Shown here piece by piece: positions 1-5,655 of a DNA stretch of 12,102 bases. Positions within the stretch are counted from its first letter, which is position 1. The number at the start of each line of letters is the position of its first letter. The position numbers were made by a program, and so were the translations under genes. Below the pieces are notes generated by a model. That model did not search any database. It saw only the letters and a list, made by a program, of their open reading frames with translations, and was not told where the DNA came from. The stretch comes from Gracilibacteraceae bacterium (lineage in GTDB: Bacteria; Bacillota; Desulfitobacteriia; Desulfitobacteriales; Syntrophobotulaceae), in the NCBI GenBank assembly GCA_031274335.1, contig JAISQG010000159.1:1-12102 (forward strand), given 5' to 3'.

Positions 1-546
1 TACGCGCCGCAGGAGCTTGTCGACCTGGCCGTTTCGCTCGCGCCGGACGGGAATATCGGGCTGGCCTTCACTTACAACGAGCCGCTGGTGCAGTATGAAT
101 TCGTGCGGGAAACGGCGGCGCTGGCCGCCGGGCGCGGTTTGCAAAACGTGCTTGTTACGAACGGCTACGCGGAGGAGGAAGCGTGGCGCGCTCTTTTGCC
201 GCTGGTACAGGCCATGAACATCGACGTCAAGGCTTTCACGGCGGAGCGTTACGCGGAGCTCGGCGGGGAACTCGCCGTCGTGCGCCGCAATGTCGAGCTC
301 GCGGCGGCGGTTTGCCATGTGGAAATCACGCTGCTCGTCATACCGGGATGGAACGACGGCGCGGCGGAGGCGGAGGATCTGGCCTGTTGGCTGGCCGGCA
401 TGGATAAAGACATGCCGCTTCATATTTCGCGTTTTTTTCCGCGGTACCGCCGGATGGACACTCCGCCGACCCCGGTCGGCACTTTGCACTCTTTGGCGGA
501 CATCGCGCGCCGGCACCTGACCAGGGTTTATATGGGGAATATCTGA
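1..546 (+). CDS. amrS: AmmeMemoRadiSam-type radical SAM enzyme, 3' part (5' end outside window)
   Basis: The frame is open from the first base and ends in TGA at 544-546, so only the C-terminal 181 residues are present. The CxxxCxxC iron-sulfur motif would lie upstream and is not visible. The recognisable stretches are FTYNEPLVQYEFV, NVLVTNGY, AMNIDVKAF, CHVEITLLVIPGWND and PLHISRFFPRYR, in the order and wording typical of the AmrS/PflA-like radical SAM family. That family occurs with the Memo-like and AMMECR1-like proteins; its substrate is not firmly known. The protein ends right after VYMGNI. From memory, many relatives continue with a short zinc-ribbon-like tail (CPxCG), which is absent here, so this is either a short variant or a trimmed end. 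hisG follows 12 bases later in the same direction, so the two may be co-transcribed, but no functional link to histidine synthesis is known. Confidence 0.85.
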   Translation, partial: YAPQELVDLAVSLAPDGNIGLAFTYNEPLVQYEFVRETAALAAGRGLQNVLVTNGYAEEEAWRALLPLVQAMNIDVKAFTAERYAELGGELAVVRRNVELAAAVCHVEITLLVIPGWNDGAAEAEDLACWLAGMDKDMPLHISRFFPRYRRMDTPPTPVGTLHSLADIARRHLTRVYMGNI

Positions 547-558
547 AAGGAATTAACA

Positions 559-1233
559 ATGAAGGAAATAATGACCATTGCCCTGCCCAAAGGCAAACTG
601 CTGCCGCGCTCGCTGGAACTCCTGCAGGGGTTTGGCGTTCCCTGCGCTGATGTGGCACGGGAATCGCGCCGACTGACATTTGACTTTCCCGCGCAGCGCA
701 CGCGGCTCATCATCTGCCGGCCGACGGATATCCCGACTTATGTTGAATACGGTGCGGCGGACGCCGGTTTTGTCGGCAAGGACACCATCGTGGAGCAAAA
801 CCGCGACGTGGCGGAACTGCTGGACCTGAAATTCGGGGCCTGCCGCTTCATGGTGGCGGTTCCGGAGGAATCAGCGCCGCCGCGCCGGGCGGACGGAACT
901 TATGATCTGAAGGGGTTTAACCGCATGCGCGTCGCCACCAAATTTCCCCGTGTGGCCCGGCTTTTTTTCAATGAGCAGGGCATGCAGGTCACCACCATCA
1001 AGCTGCACGGCAACATTGAACTGGCCCCGAAGGTCGGGCTGGCGGAAATGATTGTGGACATAGTCTCGTCGGGGGCGACGCTGCGGGAGAACAAGCTCGT
1101 GGAAATAGCGCCGATTTTTGAAGCGACGACGCGGCTCATCGCCAACCGCGTGACATACCGCATGCGCTTTGATGACATCCGTCGCCTGACGGACAGCCTG
1201 CGAGAGCAGGTGAACGGTGAAAAAGTGGGATGA
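559..1233 (+). CDS. hisG: ATP phosphoribosyltransferase catalytic subunit, short form
   Basis: HisG catalyses the first step of histidine synthesis, joining ATP and PRPP to give phosphoribosyl-ATP in the cytoplasm. The 224-residue product shows ALPKGKL near the N-terminus, [15 protein letters not shown] (65-79), [16 protein letters not shown] (154-169) and the PRPP-binding loop SSGATLREN (170-178). Its length is that of the short form, which lacks the C-terminal regulatory domain and normally works as a complex with HisZ; no hisZ is seen in this window. The ATG at 559 has a GAAAGGA ribosome site just upstream that overlaps the stop of the preceding gene. An internal ATG at 571 is possible but has a weaker site. 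In many Bacillota hisD follows directly; here an AT-rich block of about 1.7 kb separates them. Confidence 0.96.
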   Translation: MKEIMTIALPKGKLLPRSLELLQGFGVPCADVARESRRLTFDFPAQRTRLIICRPTDIPTYVEYGAADAGFVGKDTIVEQNRDVAELLDLKFGACRFMVAVPEESAPPRRADGTYDLKGFNRMRVATKFPRVARLFFNEQGMQVTTIKLHGNIELAPKVGLAEMIVDIVSSGATLRENKLVEIAPIFEATTRLIANRVTYRMRFDDIRRLTDSLREQVNGEKVG

Positions 1234-1234
1234 A

Positions 1235-1813
1235 ATGGATGAAACAAAAATGTATATTATACAGAATAAAATTTACACAGAAGAAGATTGGTTGAATTTA
1301 AGTGATAATGAAAATGCGGAGCTTATCGATGGCGCATTAATTATGTTGGCGGCGCCGTCATGGAAGCATCAAAAAGTATCTGCAAATCTTACCGCTAATT
1401 TTCACTATAAATTAAAGGGCAGCGGAGGCGATGTTTATCATGCACCATGTGGAATAAAATTGAATGAAAATACTGAAAATATCTATGAGCCAGATTTATT
1501 TGTGGTTTGTAAGGATCTATATGATTTAGACAAATCTTGTAACATTGTAAGACCTAGCCTAATAATAGAAATTTTGTCGCCTTCTACTGGGCGATACGAT
1601 AAGACTAGAAAATTAATACACTATATAAATGCTGGCGTAGAAGAAATATGGATAATTGATATTTTGGATAAAGAACCGATAGTTACAGTATATTTAAAAA
1701 TTGAGAATTATAATGGCGCTGTATATAAAAAAGACTCAATAGTAGATGCGTTAAATGGCATAAAAATAGATTTGAAGGATATTTTTGATTGGCGAGAAAT
1801 GATTGGTGAATAA
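1235..1813 (+). CDS. Uma2 family (DUF820) putative PD-(D/E)xK endonuclease
   Basis: This 192-residue protein matches the Uma2 (DUF820) pattern: YTEEDWLNL near the N-terminus, ELIDG (E29), a conserved histidine in PSWKHQ (H45), EPDLFVV (D87), LIIEILSPST (E112), YDKTRKLIHY (D122, K126, Y130) and AGVEEIWIID. D87, E112 and K126 are the likely metal-binding/catalytic set of a restriction-endonuclease fold. The biological role of Uma2 proteins is unproven; they are numerous in cyanobacteria and some Bacillota and are often linked to mobile DNA. Start choice is uncertain: GTG 1217 (inside hisG), ATG 1235 (one base after the hisG stop) and ATG 1250 are all in frame, each with only a weak ribosome site; 1235 is preferred as the first ATG. 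The gene is strikingly AT-rich next to hisG (17 of 60 G+C in 1261-1320), which suggests transfer. It is probably read from the hisG transcript. Confidence 0.85.
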   Translation: MDETKMYIIQNKIYTEEDWLNLSDNENAELIDGALIMLAAPSWKHQKVSANLTANFHYKLKGSGGDVYHAPCGIKLNENTENIYEPDLFVVCKDLYDLDKSCNIVRPSLIIEILSPSTGRYDKTRKLIHYINAGVEEIWIIDILDKEPIVTVYLKIENYNGAVYKKDSIVDALNGIKIDLKDIFDWREMIGE

Positions 1814-1911
1814 TTATGCCAGGCGCAGGAGCTTCATCAAATGCCCGATTTTGTACAAATGGTTATGAAATGCGCCGTTTTGTGAATCATATTTCGCAAG
1901 GCATACTGTAG

Positions 1912-1930
1912 GGGCGGATATTATCCGCCC
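1912..1930. repeat. REP-like palindrome
   Basis: GGGCGGATA and TATCCGCCC are perfect reverse complements of 9 bases around a single T. The motif sits in a noncoding spacer beside AT-rich genes and resembles short interspersed palindromes scattered in many bacterial genomes. It lacks a T-run, so it is not an obvious intrinsic terminator. The genome-wide copy number cannot be seen from one window. Confidence 0.6.
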
Positions 1931-1940
1931 GTCGAGCAGG

Positions 1941-1960
1941 TCTGGAGGGAAGAAAAAGAG
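1941..1960 (+). repeat. imperfect direct repeat, left copy, flanking the MNT/HEPN pair
   Basis: TCTGGAGGGAAGAAAAAGAG here matches TCCGGAGGGAAGAAAAGAG at 2885-2903 with one substitution and one missing A. The two copies bracket the MNT/HEPN cassette. Because the sequence is purine-rich and contains a ribosome-site-like GGAGGG, the likeness could also be chance or shared function. Confidence 0.4.
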
Positions 1961-1988
1961 CATGGCTGAACTGCCGGCAAATATACCC

Positions 1989-2017
1989 TTGTTCTTGCTT
2001 TGAGTTCGTGGTAAAAT
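1989..2017 (+). promoter_or_regulatory. sigma-70-type promoter for the MNT/HEPN pair
   Basis: TTGTTC (1989-1994), a 17-base spacer, and TAAAAT (2012-2017) preceded by an extended TG element (TGG at 2009-2011). Transcription would start near 2024, about 55 bases before the MNT start codon and within the inverted repeat 2019-2042. Predicted from sequence only. Confidence 0.55.
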
Positions 2018-2018
2018 T

Positions 2019-2042
2019 AATTGCGCTGCAAGAGCGCTAATT
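2019..2042. promoter_or_regulatory. inverted repeat over the predicted start site, candidate operator
   Basis: AATTGCGCT, a five-base centre (GCAAG), then AGCGCTAATT: a five-pair GCGCT/AGCGC core with AATT on both outer sides, offset by one base. Its place just after the predicted -10 box would suit an autoregulatory binding site, as is common for toxin-antitoxin operons. There is no T-run after it, so termination is unlikely. Confidence 0.4.
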
Positions 2043-2079
2043 GTTTGGAAACCGGAGGATGGAACCGGGGAGGGTATTC

Positions 2080-2475
2080 ATGAATAGAACATACATTAAA
2101 ACATGGGATGAATACTGTGACGAACATACTTTTATCTTCCCTGTAGTGGTTGACACTAATTTTGACAATATGAACAGGATTCATCCCTTGAAGCAGGGGA
2201 TATGTAAAAATATATTAAATTGTCATGACGTAATAGATAATTGCAAACAAATTATTGTTTTTGGCTCATCCGTATCCATGAAATGCGATGATGAGAGTGA
2301 TATAGATCTAGCCATAGAGTTAAAAACAGACAGTGTGAAAAACAGAAATTCCGTATCAGAATCAATCGGCGCTATATCTGATTGGAATTATGACATCATA
2401 TGGCTGGATGACACCATACAGAATGAACCCATATATGAAAAAATCAAGAGAGGGGTTTATCTATTAAATGAGTAA
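2080..2475 (+). CDS. MNT-type minimal nucleotidyltransferase domain protein
   Basis: The 131-residue product contains the DNA polymerase beta-type nucleotidyltransferase signature: IIVFGSS (GS at 62-63) followed by DDESDIDLAIE, giving D74 and D76, and a third acidic residue in YDIIWLDD (D105). Proteins of this MNT class pair with HEPN proteins, and in studied pairs the MNT partner acts as antitoxin by adding AMP to the HEPN toxin. The start at ATG 2080 is chosen because GGGGAGGG (2067-2074) sits five bases upstream. In-frame TTG 2041 and ATG 2059 would give longer forms, but the first falls in the inverted repeat and the second has its GGAGG only two bases away. It overlaps the HEPN gene by 8 bases. 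The gene is AT-rich relative to the his genes, consistent with transfer. The roughly 55 residues before the GS motif are longer than in the smallest MNT proteins. Confidence 0.85.
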   Translation: MNRTYIKTWDEYCDEHTFIFPVVVDTNFDNMNRIHPLKQGICKNILNCHDVIDNCKQIIVFGSSVSMKCDDESDIDLAIELKTDSVKNRNSVSESIGAISDWNYDIIWLDDTIQNEPIYEKIKRGVYLLNE

Positions 2476-2878
2476 GTTGTTTGGAAAAGGTTCTGTGTGC
2501 TTGGAAAATGCAATAAATAACTGGAAAAAATCCAAAACAGATGATAAAATGTGTGAGTTCCTAGTGGATTCTGCATGTTTTAACCTGCAGCAATCCATGG
2601 AGTTTTTTTTAAAAGGCTTTGTGCAAATGCAAGGACAGCAATATGTGAAAAATCATGATTTGAGAGCCCAAATCAACAAATTAGATTTTGACAAACAGGC
2701 AGGGTTATCGGAAATTTGCGACGAAATAAGGACTAACGCATCCACTTTTAACTCATGGGAGACTGACAGCAGATACAAGGACTCATTTGTAACAACTGTT
2801 GACGACGTACAAAAAGCCATCAGCATATGTCAAAGGTTAGAGGAGCTTGCCGGCAGAATAATTCATGAGATAAACTAA
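2468..2878 (+). CDS. HEPN domain protein, partner of the MNT gene
   Basis: This 136-residue, mainly helical protein has the HEPN pattern: a first helix (LENAINNWKKSK), then DSACFNLQQSMEFFLKGFVQ (Q41, Q42, E45, K49), then the HDL motif at 63-65 and a long C-terminal helix (DVQKAISICQRLEELAGRII). Its start overlaps the MNT stop by 8 bases, suggesting translational coupling; GAGAGGGG lies about 14 bases upstream. In studied HEPN/MNT pairs the HEPN protein is an RNase toxin using an R-x(4-6)-H motif. That motif is not present here: the only near match is R130-x2-H133. The protein may be a non-RNase HEPN, may use other residues, or may act as a nucleotide-binding partner. The pairing with MNT is clear; toxicity is inference. 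Confidence 0.8.
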   Translation: MSKLFGKGSVCLENAINNWKKSKTDDKMCEFLVDSACFNLQQSMEFFLKGFVQMQGQQYVKNHDLRAQINKLDFDKQAGLSEICDEIRTNASTFNSWETDSRYKDSFVTTVDDVQKAISICQRLEELAGRIIHEIN

Positions 2879-2884
2879 TGTTGA

Positions 2885-2903
2885 TCCGGAGGGAAGAAAA
2901 GAG
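2885..2903 (+). repeat. imperfect direct repeat, right copy
   Basis: Matches 1941-1960 apart from one substitution and one missing A. It lies between the HEPN stop and hisD, in the 80-base spacer that also carries the hisD ribosome binding site (AGGAGGG, 2946-2952). Confidence 0.4.
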
Positions 2904-2958
2904 ACGCAGAAAGTATTAAGAGACGATATCGGGTGAAAGAAAAGAGGAGGGTAAAGGG

Positions 2959-4254
2959 ATGAAAGAGATTACGGCCGGCGCGGATTTGGATCCGGCCGCC
3001 CTGAAAGCTCGGTCTTACGGCGACGACGCCGCGTTGAGCAAAACGGTCGCTGACATTATCGGGCGGGTGGAACGCGAGGGGGACGCGGCTTTGTTCGCTT
3101 TGACCGAGCGGTTTGACGGCGCCGATCTCCGGGAGACCGGCCTGCGCGTGCAAGAAGATGAATGGGCGCGGGCCCGCGCGGCGGTGGACCGGGAATGGTT
3201 GGCGGCGCTGCGCGCCGCGCTGGGCAATATCCGCCGTTACCATGAGAAACAGAAGCGCGTGTCCTGGTTTGAGCCGTCTCCGAGCGGAACTTTGCTCGGC
3301 CAGGTCATGCGGCCGCTCGACAGCGTGGGTCTTTATGTGCCGGGCGGGACGGCGGCCTATCCGTCCTCTGTGCTGATGAACGCCGTGCCGGCGGCGGTGG
3401 CCGGGGTGGAGCGGATAGTCATGGTCTCTCCGCCGCAGCCGGACGGAACGCTCCGGCCCGAAGTCCTGGCGGCGGCGGGGGAATGCGGCGTGACGGAAGT
3501 ATATAAAATCGGCGGGGCGCAGGCGGTGGCCGCCCTGGCTTACGGCACGGCCTCCGTCGCGCCGGTGGACAAAATAACCGGGCCGGGCAATATTTATGTG
3601 ACGCTGGCCAAAAAACAGGTGTACGGGCGCGTGGATATCGACATGCTGGCCGGGCCGAGTGAAATCCTCATTCTGGCCGATGAAACAGGCGACCCGGTTT
3701 TGCTGGCGGCCGATCTCCTTTCTCAGGCCGAGCATGACGCGCTTTCTTCCGCGATTTGCATTTCGCCGTGCCGCCCTTTGCTGGAAGCGGTGGCGGCGGA
3801 AGTGGAACGCCAGCTCGCGGAATTGCCGCGCCATAATGTTGCGCGCCGTTCCTGGGAGGATCACGGCGCCCTGATTTTGACGGAGTCGCTGCCCAAGGGC
3901 CTGGAATTGGCCAATGCCATTGCGCCGGAGCACCTGGAGCTGGCCGTGGCGGAACCTTTCCGCTGGATAGGCTTGGTGCGCCACGCCGGAGCGGTTTTTC
4001 TCGGCCGGCACACGCCTGAGCCGGTCGGCGACTATTTTGCCGGACCGAACCATATTTTACCCACGGGAGGGACGGCGCGCTTTTTTTCCGTGCTGGATGT
4101 GGATGCCTTTATGAAAAAAATCAGCGTGATCCATTATTCGGCCGAAGCTCTCCGGGCGGACGGGCGGCAGATCATGCTGCTGGCGCGGAGCGAGGGGCTG
4201 GAGGCCCATGCCAGGGCCGTCGGACTGAGGCTGGAGGCACCGGATGCTGAATAG
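2959..4254 (+). CDS. hisD: histidinol dehydrogenase
   Basis: HisD oxidises L-histidinol to L-histidine in two NAD-dependent steps, the last steps of the pathway, as a zinc-dependent cytoplasmic dimer. The 431-residue length is normal. Visible motifs are GLYVPGG (124-130), GPGNIYVTLAKK (208-219), DIDMLAGPSE (226-235), and all expected metal and catalytic residues: Q256 and H259 in SQAEHD, E324 and H325 in APEHLE, D358 in PVGDYFAGPNH, and H417 in EGLEAHA. ATG 2959 follows AGGAGGGTAAAGGG, an excellent ribosome site. The gene is GC-rich like hisG (45 of 60 in 3181-3240). It overlaps hisC by 11 bases, so the two are translationally coupled. Its former neighbour was probably hisG, now about 1.7 kb away across the AT-rich block. 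Confidence 0.98.
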   Translation: MKEITAGADLDPAALKARSYGDDAALSKTVADIIGRVEREGDAALFALTERFDGADLRETGLRVQEDEWARARAAVDREWLAALRAALGNIRRYHEKQKRVSWFEPSPSGTLLGQVMRPLDSVGLYVPGGTAAYPSSVLMNAVPAAVAGVERIVMVSPPQPDGTLRPEVLAAAGECGVTEVYKIGGAQAVAALAYGTASVAPVDKITGPGNIYVTLAKKQVYGRVDIDMLAGPSEILILADETGDPVLLAADLLSQAEHDALSSAICISPCRPLLEAVAAEVERQLAELPRHNVARRSWEDHGALILTESLPKGLELANAIAPEHLELAVAEPFRWIGLVRHAGAVFLGRHTPEPVGDYFAGPNHILPTGGTARFFSVLDVDAFMKKISVIHYSAEALRADGRQIMLLARSEGLEAHARAVGLRLEAPDAE

Positions 4255-5323
4255 GCTTTTGCGCCCGAATGTGCGAGCGCTGACCCCCTATGACGCCGAA
4301 ACCACGATGGGCGGGATCAGATTGGACGCGAACGAAAACCCTTTTCCCTGGCCTGCGGGCGTGGCGGAAAAAATTGCCGGCGGAGTGGAATTCAACCGGT
4401 ACCCGGACGGGAAGGCCGCCGCCTTGCGTGAGGCGCTGGCGGCGCGGCTTGGCCTGAGCGGGGCGGAAGTGCTCGTGGGGAACGGTTCTGACGAATTGAT
4501 CCAAATGGTGCTGCAGGCCTTCGGCGGCCCGGCCCAGGCGCTGCTCATCCCTACGCCGACTTTCAGCATGTACGGCGTGGCGGCGTCCGTGACGGATACG
4601 CCGCTGCTGGAGGTGCCGCTGGCCGCCGGGGGACAGGCGCTGGATTTGGACAATATGCTGCGTCTTTGCCGGGAAAACCCGGTTTCCGTCATCATCGCCT
4701 GTAACCCGAACAATCCGACGGGAGCTTTGTTTCCGCCGGAGGACATCACGCGCCTGCTTCGGGAAAGCGAGGCCTTGGTCATGGTGGATGAGGCTTACGG
4801 CGAGTTTGCCGGCGCCGGGGCGTCGATGCTGCCGTACATCCGCGAATACCATAATTTGCTTATATTAAAAACTTTTTCCAAAGCGTTCGGCATGGCGGCG
4901 CTGCGTCTCGGCTATCTCTGCGCCCGGGCCGAGGCGGTGGCTTTGCTTGACCGGGTGCGCCCGACTTTCAACGTGAACGCTTTTTCGCAGAAAGCGGGCC
5001 TGGCGGCGCTGGAGTTTTCCGCGGTTTATGAAGAGCAGATTGCCGTCCTGACCGCGGAAACGGAGAAGCTGTATCTGGGGCTCAAAGCTCTGCCCGGAGT
5101 CAAAGTCTGGCCGACGCGGGCCAATTTTGTCCTTTTTCAGCCGCGGGAAGCGGCCCGGTGGGGCGAGGCTCTCCGGGAGCGAGGCTTTGCCGTGCGGGTT
5201 TTTGGCAATTTGCCGGTTCTCGGCCCCTGCTTGCGCGTCAGCGCCGGCACGCCGGCGGAAAACGAGGCTTTTTTACGGGCGGCGGCGGAAATTCAGGCAA
5301 GCGCGCCGGCGCACGAATTTTGA
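4244..5323 (+). CDS. hisC: histidinol-phosphate aminotransferase
   Basis: HisC is a PLP enzyme moving an amino group between glutamate and imidazole acetol phosphate to give histidinol phosphate. The 359-residue protein shows LDANENPFPWP (27-37), FNRYPDG (50-56), GNGSDELI (79-86), CNPNNPTG (153-160), VDEAYGEF (181-188), the PLP lysine K213 in TFSKAFGMAALRLGY with R221, and the substrate-binding R331 in CLRVSAG. The asparagine-rich N-terminal LDANENP and the RYPDG motif favour HisC over other class I/II aminotransferases. The ATG lies inside the hisD end (11-base overlap) with GGAGG six bases upstream. No further his gene follows; the operon ends at a repeat-rich spacer, so the other pathway genes must be elsewhere. 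Confidence 0.95.
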   Translation: MLNRLLRPNVRALTPYDAETTMGGIRLDANENPFPWPAGVAEKIAGGVEFNRYPDGKAAALREALAARLGLSGAEVLVGNGSDELIQMVLQAFGGPAQALLIPTPTFSMYGVAASVTDTPLLEVPLAAGGQALDLDNMLRLCRENPVSVIIACNPNNPTGALFPPEDITRLLRESEALVMVDEAYGEFAGAGASMLPYIREYHNLLILKTFSKAFGMAALRLGYLCARAEAVALLDRVRPTFNVNAFSQKAGLAALEFSAVYEEQIAVLTAETEKLYLGLKALPGVKVWPTRANFVLFQPREAARWGEALRERGFAVRVFGNLPVLGPCLRVSAGTPAENEAFLRAAAEIQASAPAHEF

Positions 5324-5327
5324 CGGC

Positions 5328-5340
5328 CCGGCTATGCCGG
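5328..5340. repeat. short hairpin after hisC
   Basis: CCGGC-TAT-GCCGG forms a five-pair stem with a three-base loop, five bases after the hisC stop. It has no following T-run, so it may only weakly stabilise the transcript end. Confidence 0.35.
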
Positions 5341-5384
5341 CGGGGGAGCACGGGCATGAGCATACCGTCATTGCCTGGATTTGG

Positions 5385-5499
5385 GCGCGGGCTTATTCAG
5401 CTGACAATAGAGCCTGGGTGCGCGGGCTTATTCAGCTGACAATAGAGCCTGGGTGCGCGGGCTTATTCAACCGACAATAGAGCCTGGGTGCGCGGGCTT
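5385..5499 (+). repeat. 35-bp tandem repeat, three units plus a partial fourth
   Basis: Units lie at 5385-5419, 5420-5454 and 5455-5489, each starting GCGCGGGCTTATTCA and ending AATAGAGCCTGGGT. The first two are identical; the third differs at two bases (AACC for AGCT in the middle). A partial fourth copies the first ten bases (5490-5499) and then switches into the hairpin of the inverted-repeat element. The junction of each unit with the next recreates the left arm start (CCTGGGTGCGCGGGCTT), so the array looks like tandem duplication of that element's left edge. TCAGCTGA inside units 1 and 2 is a palindrome. There are no spacers, so this is not CRISPR. Confidence 0.9.
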
Positions 5500-5591
5500 C
5501 CAGCCCGCAAACGCAACCCACTTTAAAGGCTGGCATTCCAGAGACTAGGTCCCGGCCTTATCGAGGCGGGCTGGAAGCCCGCGCACCCAGG
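5483..5591. repeat. inverted-repeat element with 26-bp perfect arms (REP/MITE-like)
   Basis: The arm 5483-5508 is the exact reverse complement of 5566-5591, with 57 bases between. Each arm also folds on itself: GCGGGCT-TCC-AGCCCGC on the left and its mirror on the right. The ends are CCTGGGT and ACCCAGG. Such GC-rich dyads are typical of interspersed REP-type or non-autonomous elements. No transposase is encoded and no clear target duplication is seen at the outer borders. Its effect on expression between hisC and the ATPase gene is unknown. Confidence 0.85.
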
Positions 5592-5598
5592 ATAAGAT

Positions 5599-5655
5599 AT
5601 GAAGTGCGACAGCGGCGAACAGTTGGATATATTCGGTATGGAGGAGGGCAAATAA
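5599..5655 (+). CDS. possible 18-residue small ORF or gene remnant before the ATPase gene
   Basis: ATG 5599 opens an 18-codon frame (ending LDIFGMEEGK) whose TAA is directly followed by the ATPase ATG, in the same reading frame. It starts eight bases outside the inverted-repeat element, so it could be the tail of a gene cut by that element, or a short coupled leader. Upstream only a weak AGG is present. It may simply be chance; its last codons contain the ribosome site of the ATPase gene. Confidence 0.2.
   Translation: MKCDSGEQLDIFGMEEGK

Larger units (their letters stand above)
1814..2079 (+). other. intergenic spacer with gene remnants and regulatory sites
   Basis: No convincing gene lies between the Uma2 gene and the MNT gene. 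In the same frame as the Uma2 stop, 1814-1885 reads through 23 further codons (including LHQMPDFVQMVMKCAVL) to a TGA. That wording looks like the end of a protein and may be a leftover of a decayed gene. An overlapping 31-codon frame, ATG 1816 to TAG 1911, is equally unsupported. A 13-codon frame (1962-2003, MAELPANIPLFLL) sits behind a GGAGGG site and could be a leader peptide or a relic. The spacer also contains the palindrome, promoter and inverted repeat listed separately. Confidence 0.5.
5324..5655. other. repeat-rich spacer after hisC
   Basis: This stretch of 332 bases holds no convincing gene. It contains a small GC hairpin just after hisC (5328-5340), three tandem 35-bp units (5385-5489), a 26-bp inverted-repeat element (5483-5591) and a short open frame before the ATPase gene (5599-5655). 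No clear intrinsic terminator for the his operon and no clear promoter for the ATPase gene could be found. Confidence 0.7.

Noticed and set aside
2875..4053. Long open frame on the - strand across hisD (392 codons)
   Set aside because: It is antisense to a clear hisD with all catalytic residues; the arginine- and histidine-rich product is typical of a shadow frame in GC-rich DNA.
4172..4852. - strand open frame over hisC
   Set aside because: Shadow of hisC; no domain and no ribosome site.
5328..5340. Intrinsic terminator of the his operon
   Set aside because: The stem has five pairs only and lacks a T-run.
5385..5499. CRISPR-like repeats
   Set aside because: Units are directly adjacent with no spacers and there is no cas gene; this is a tandem repeat.
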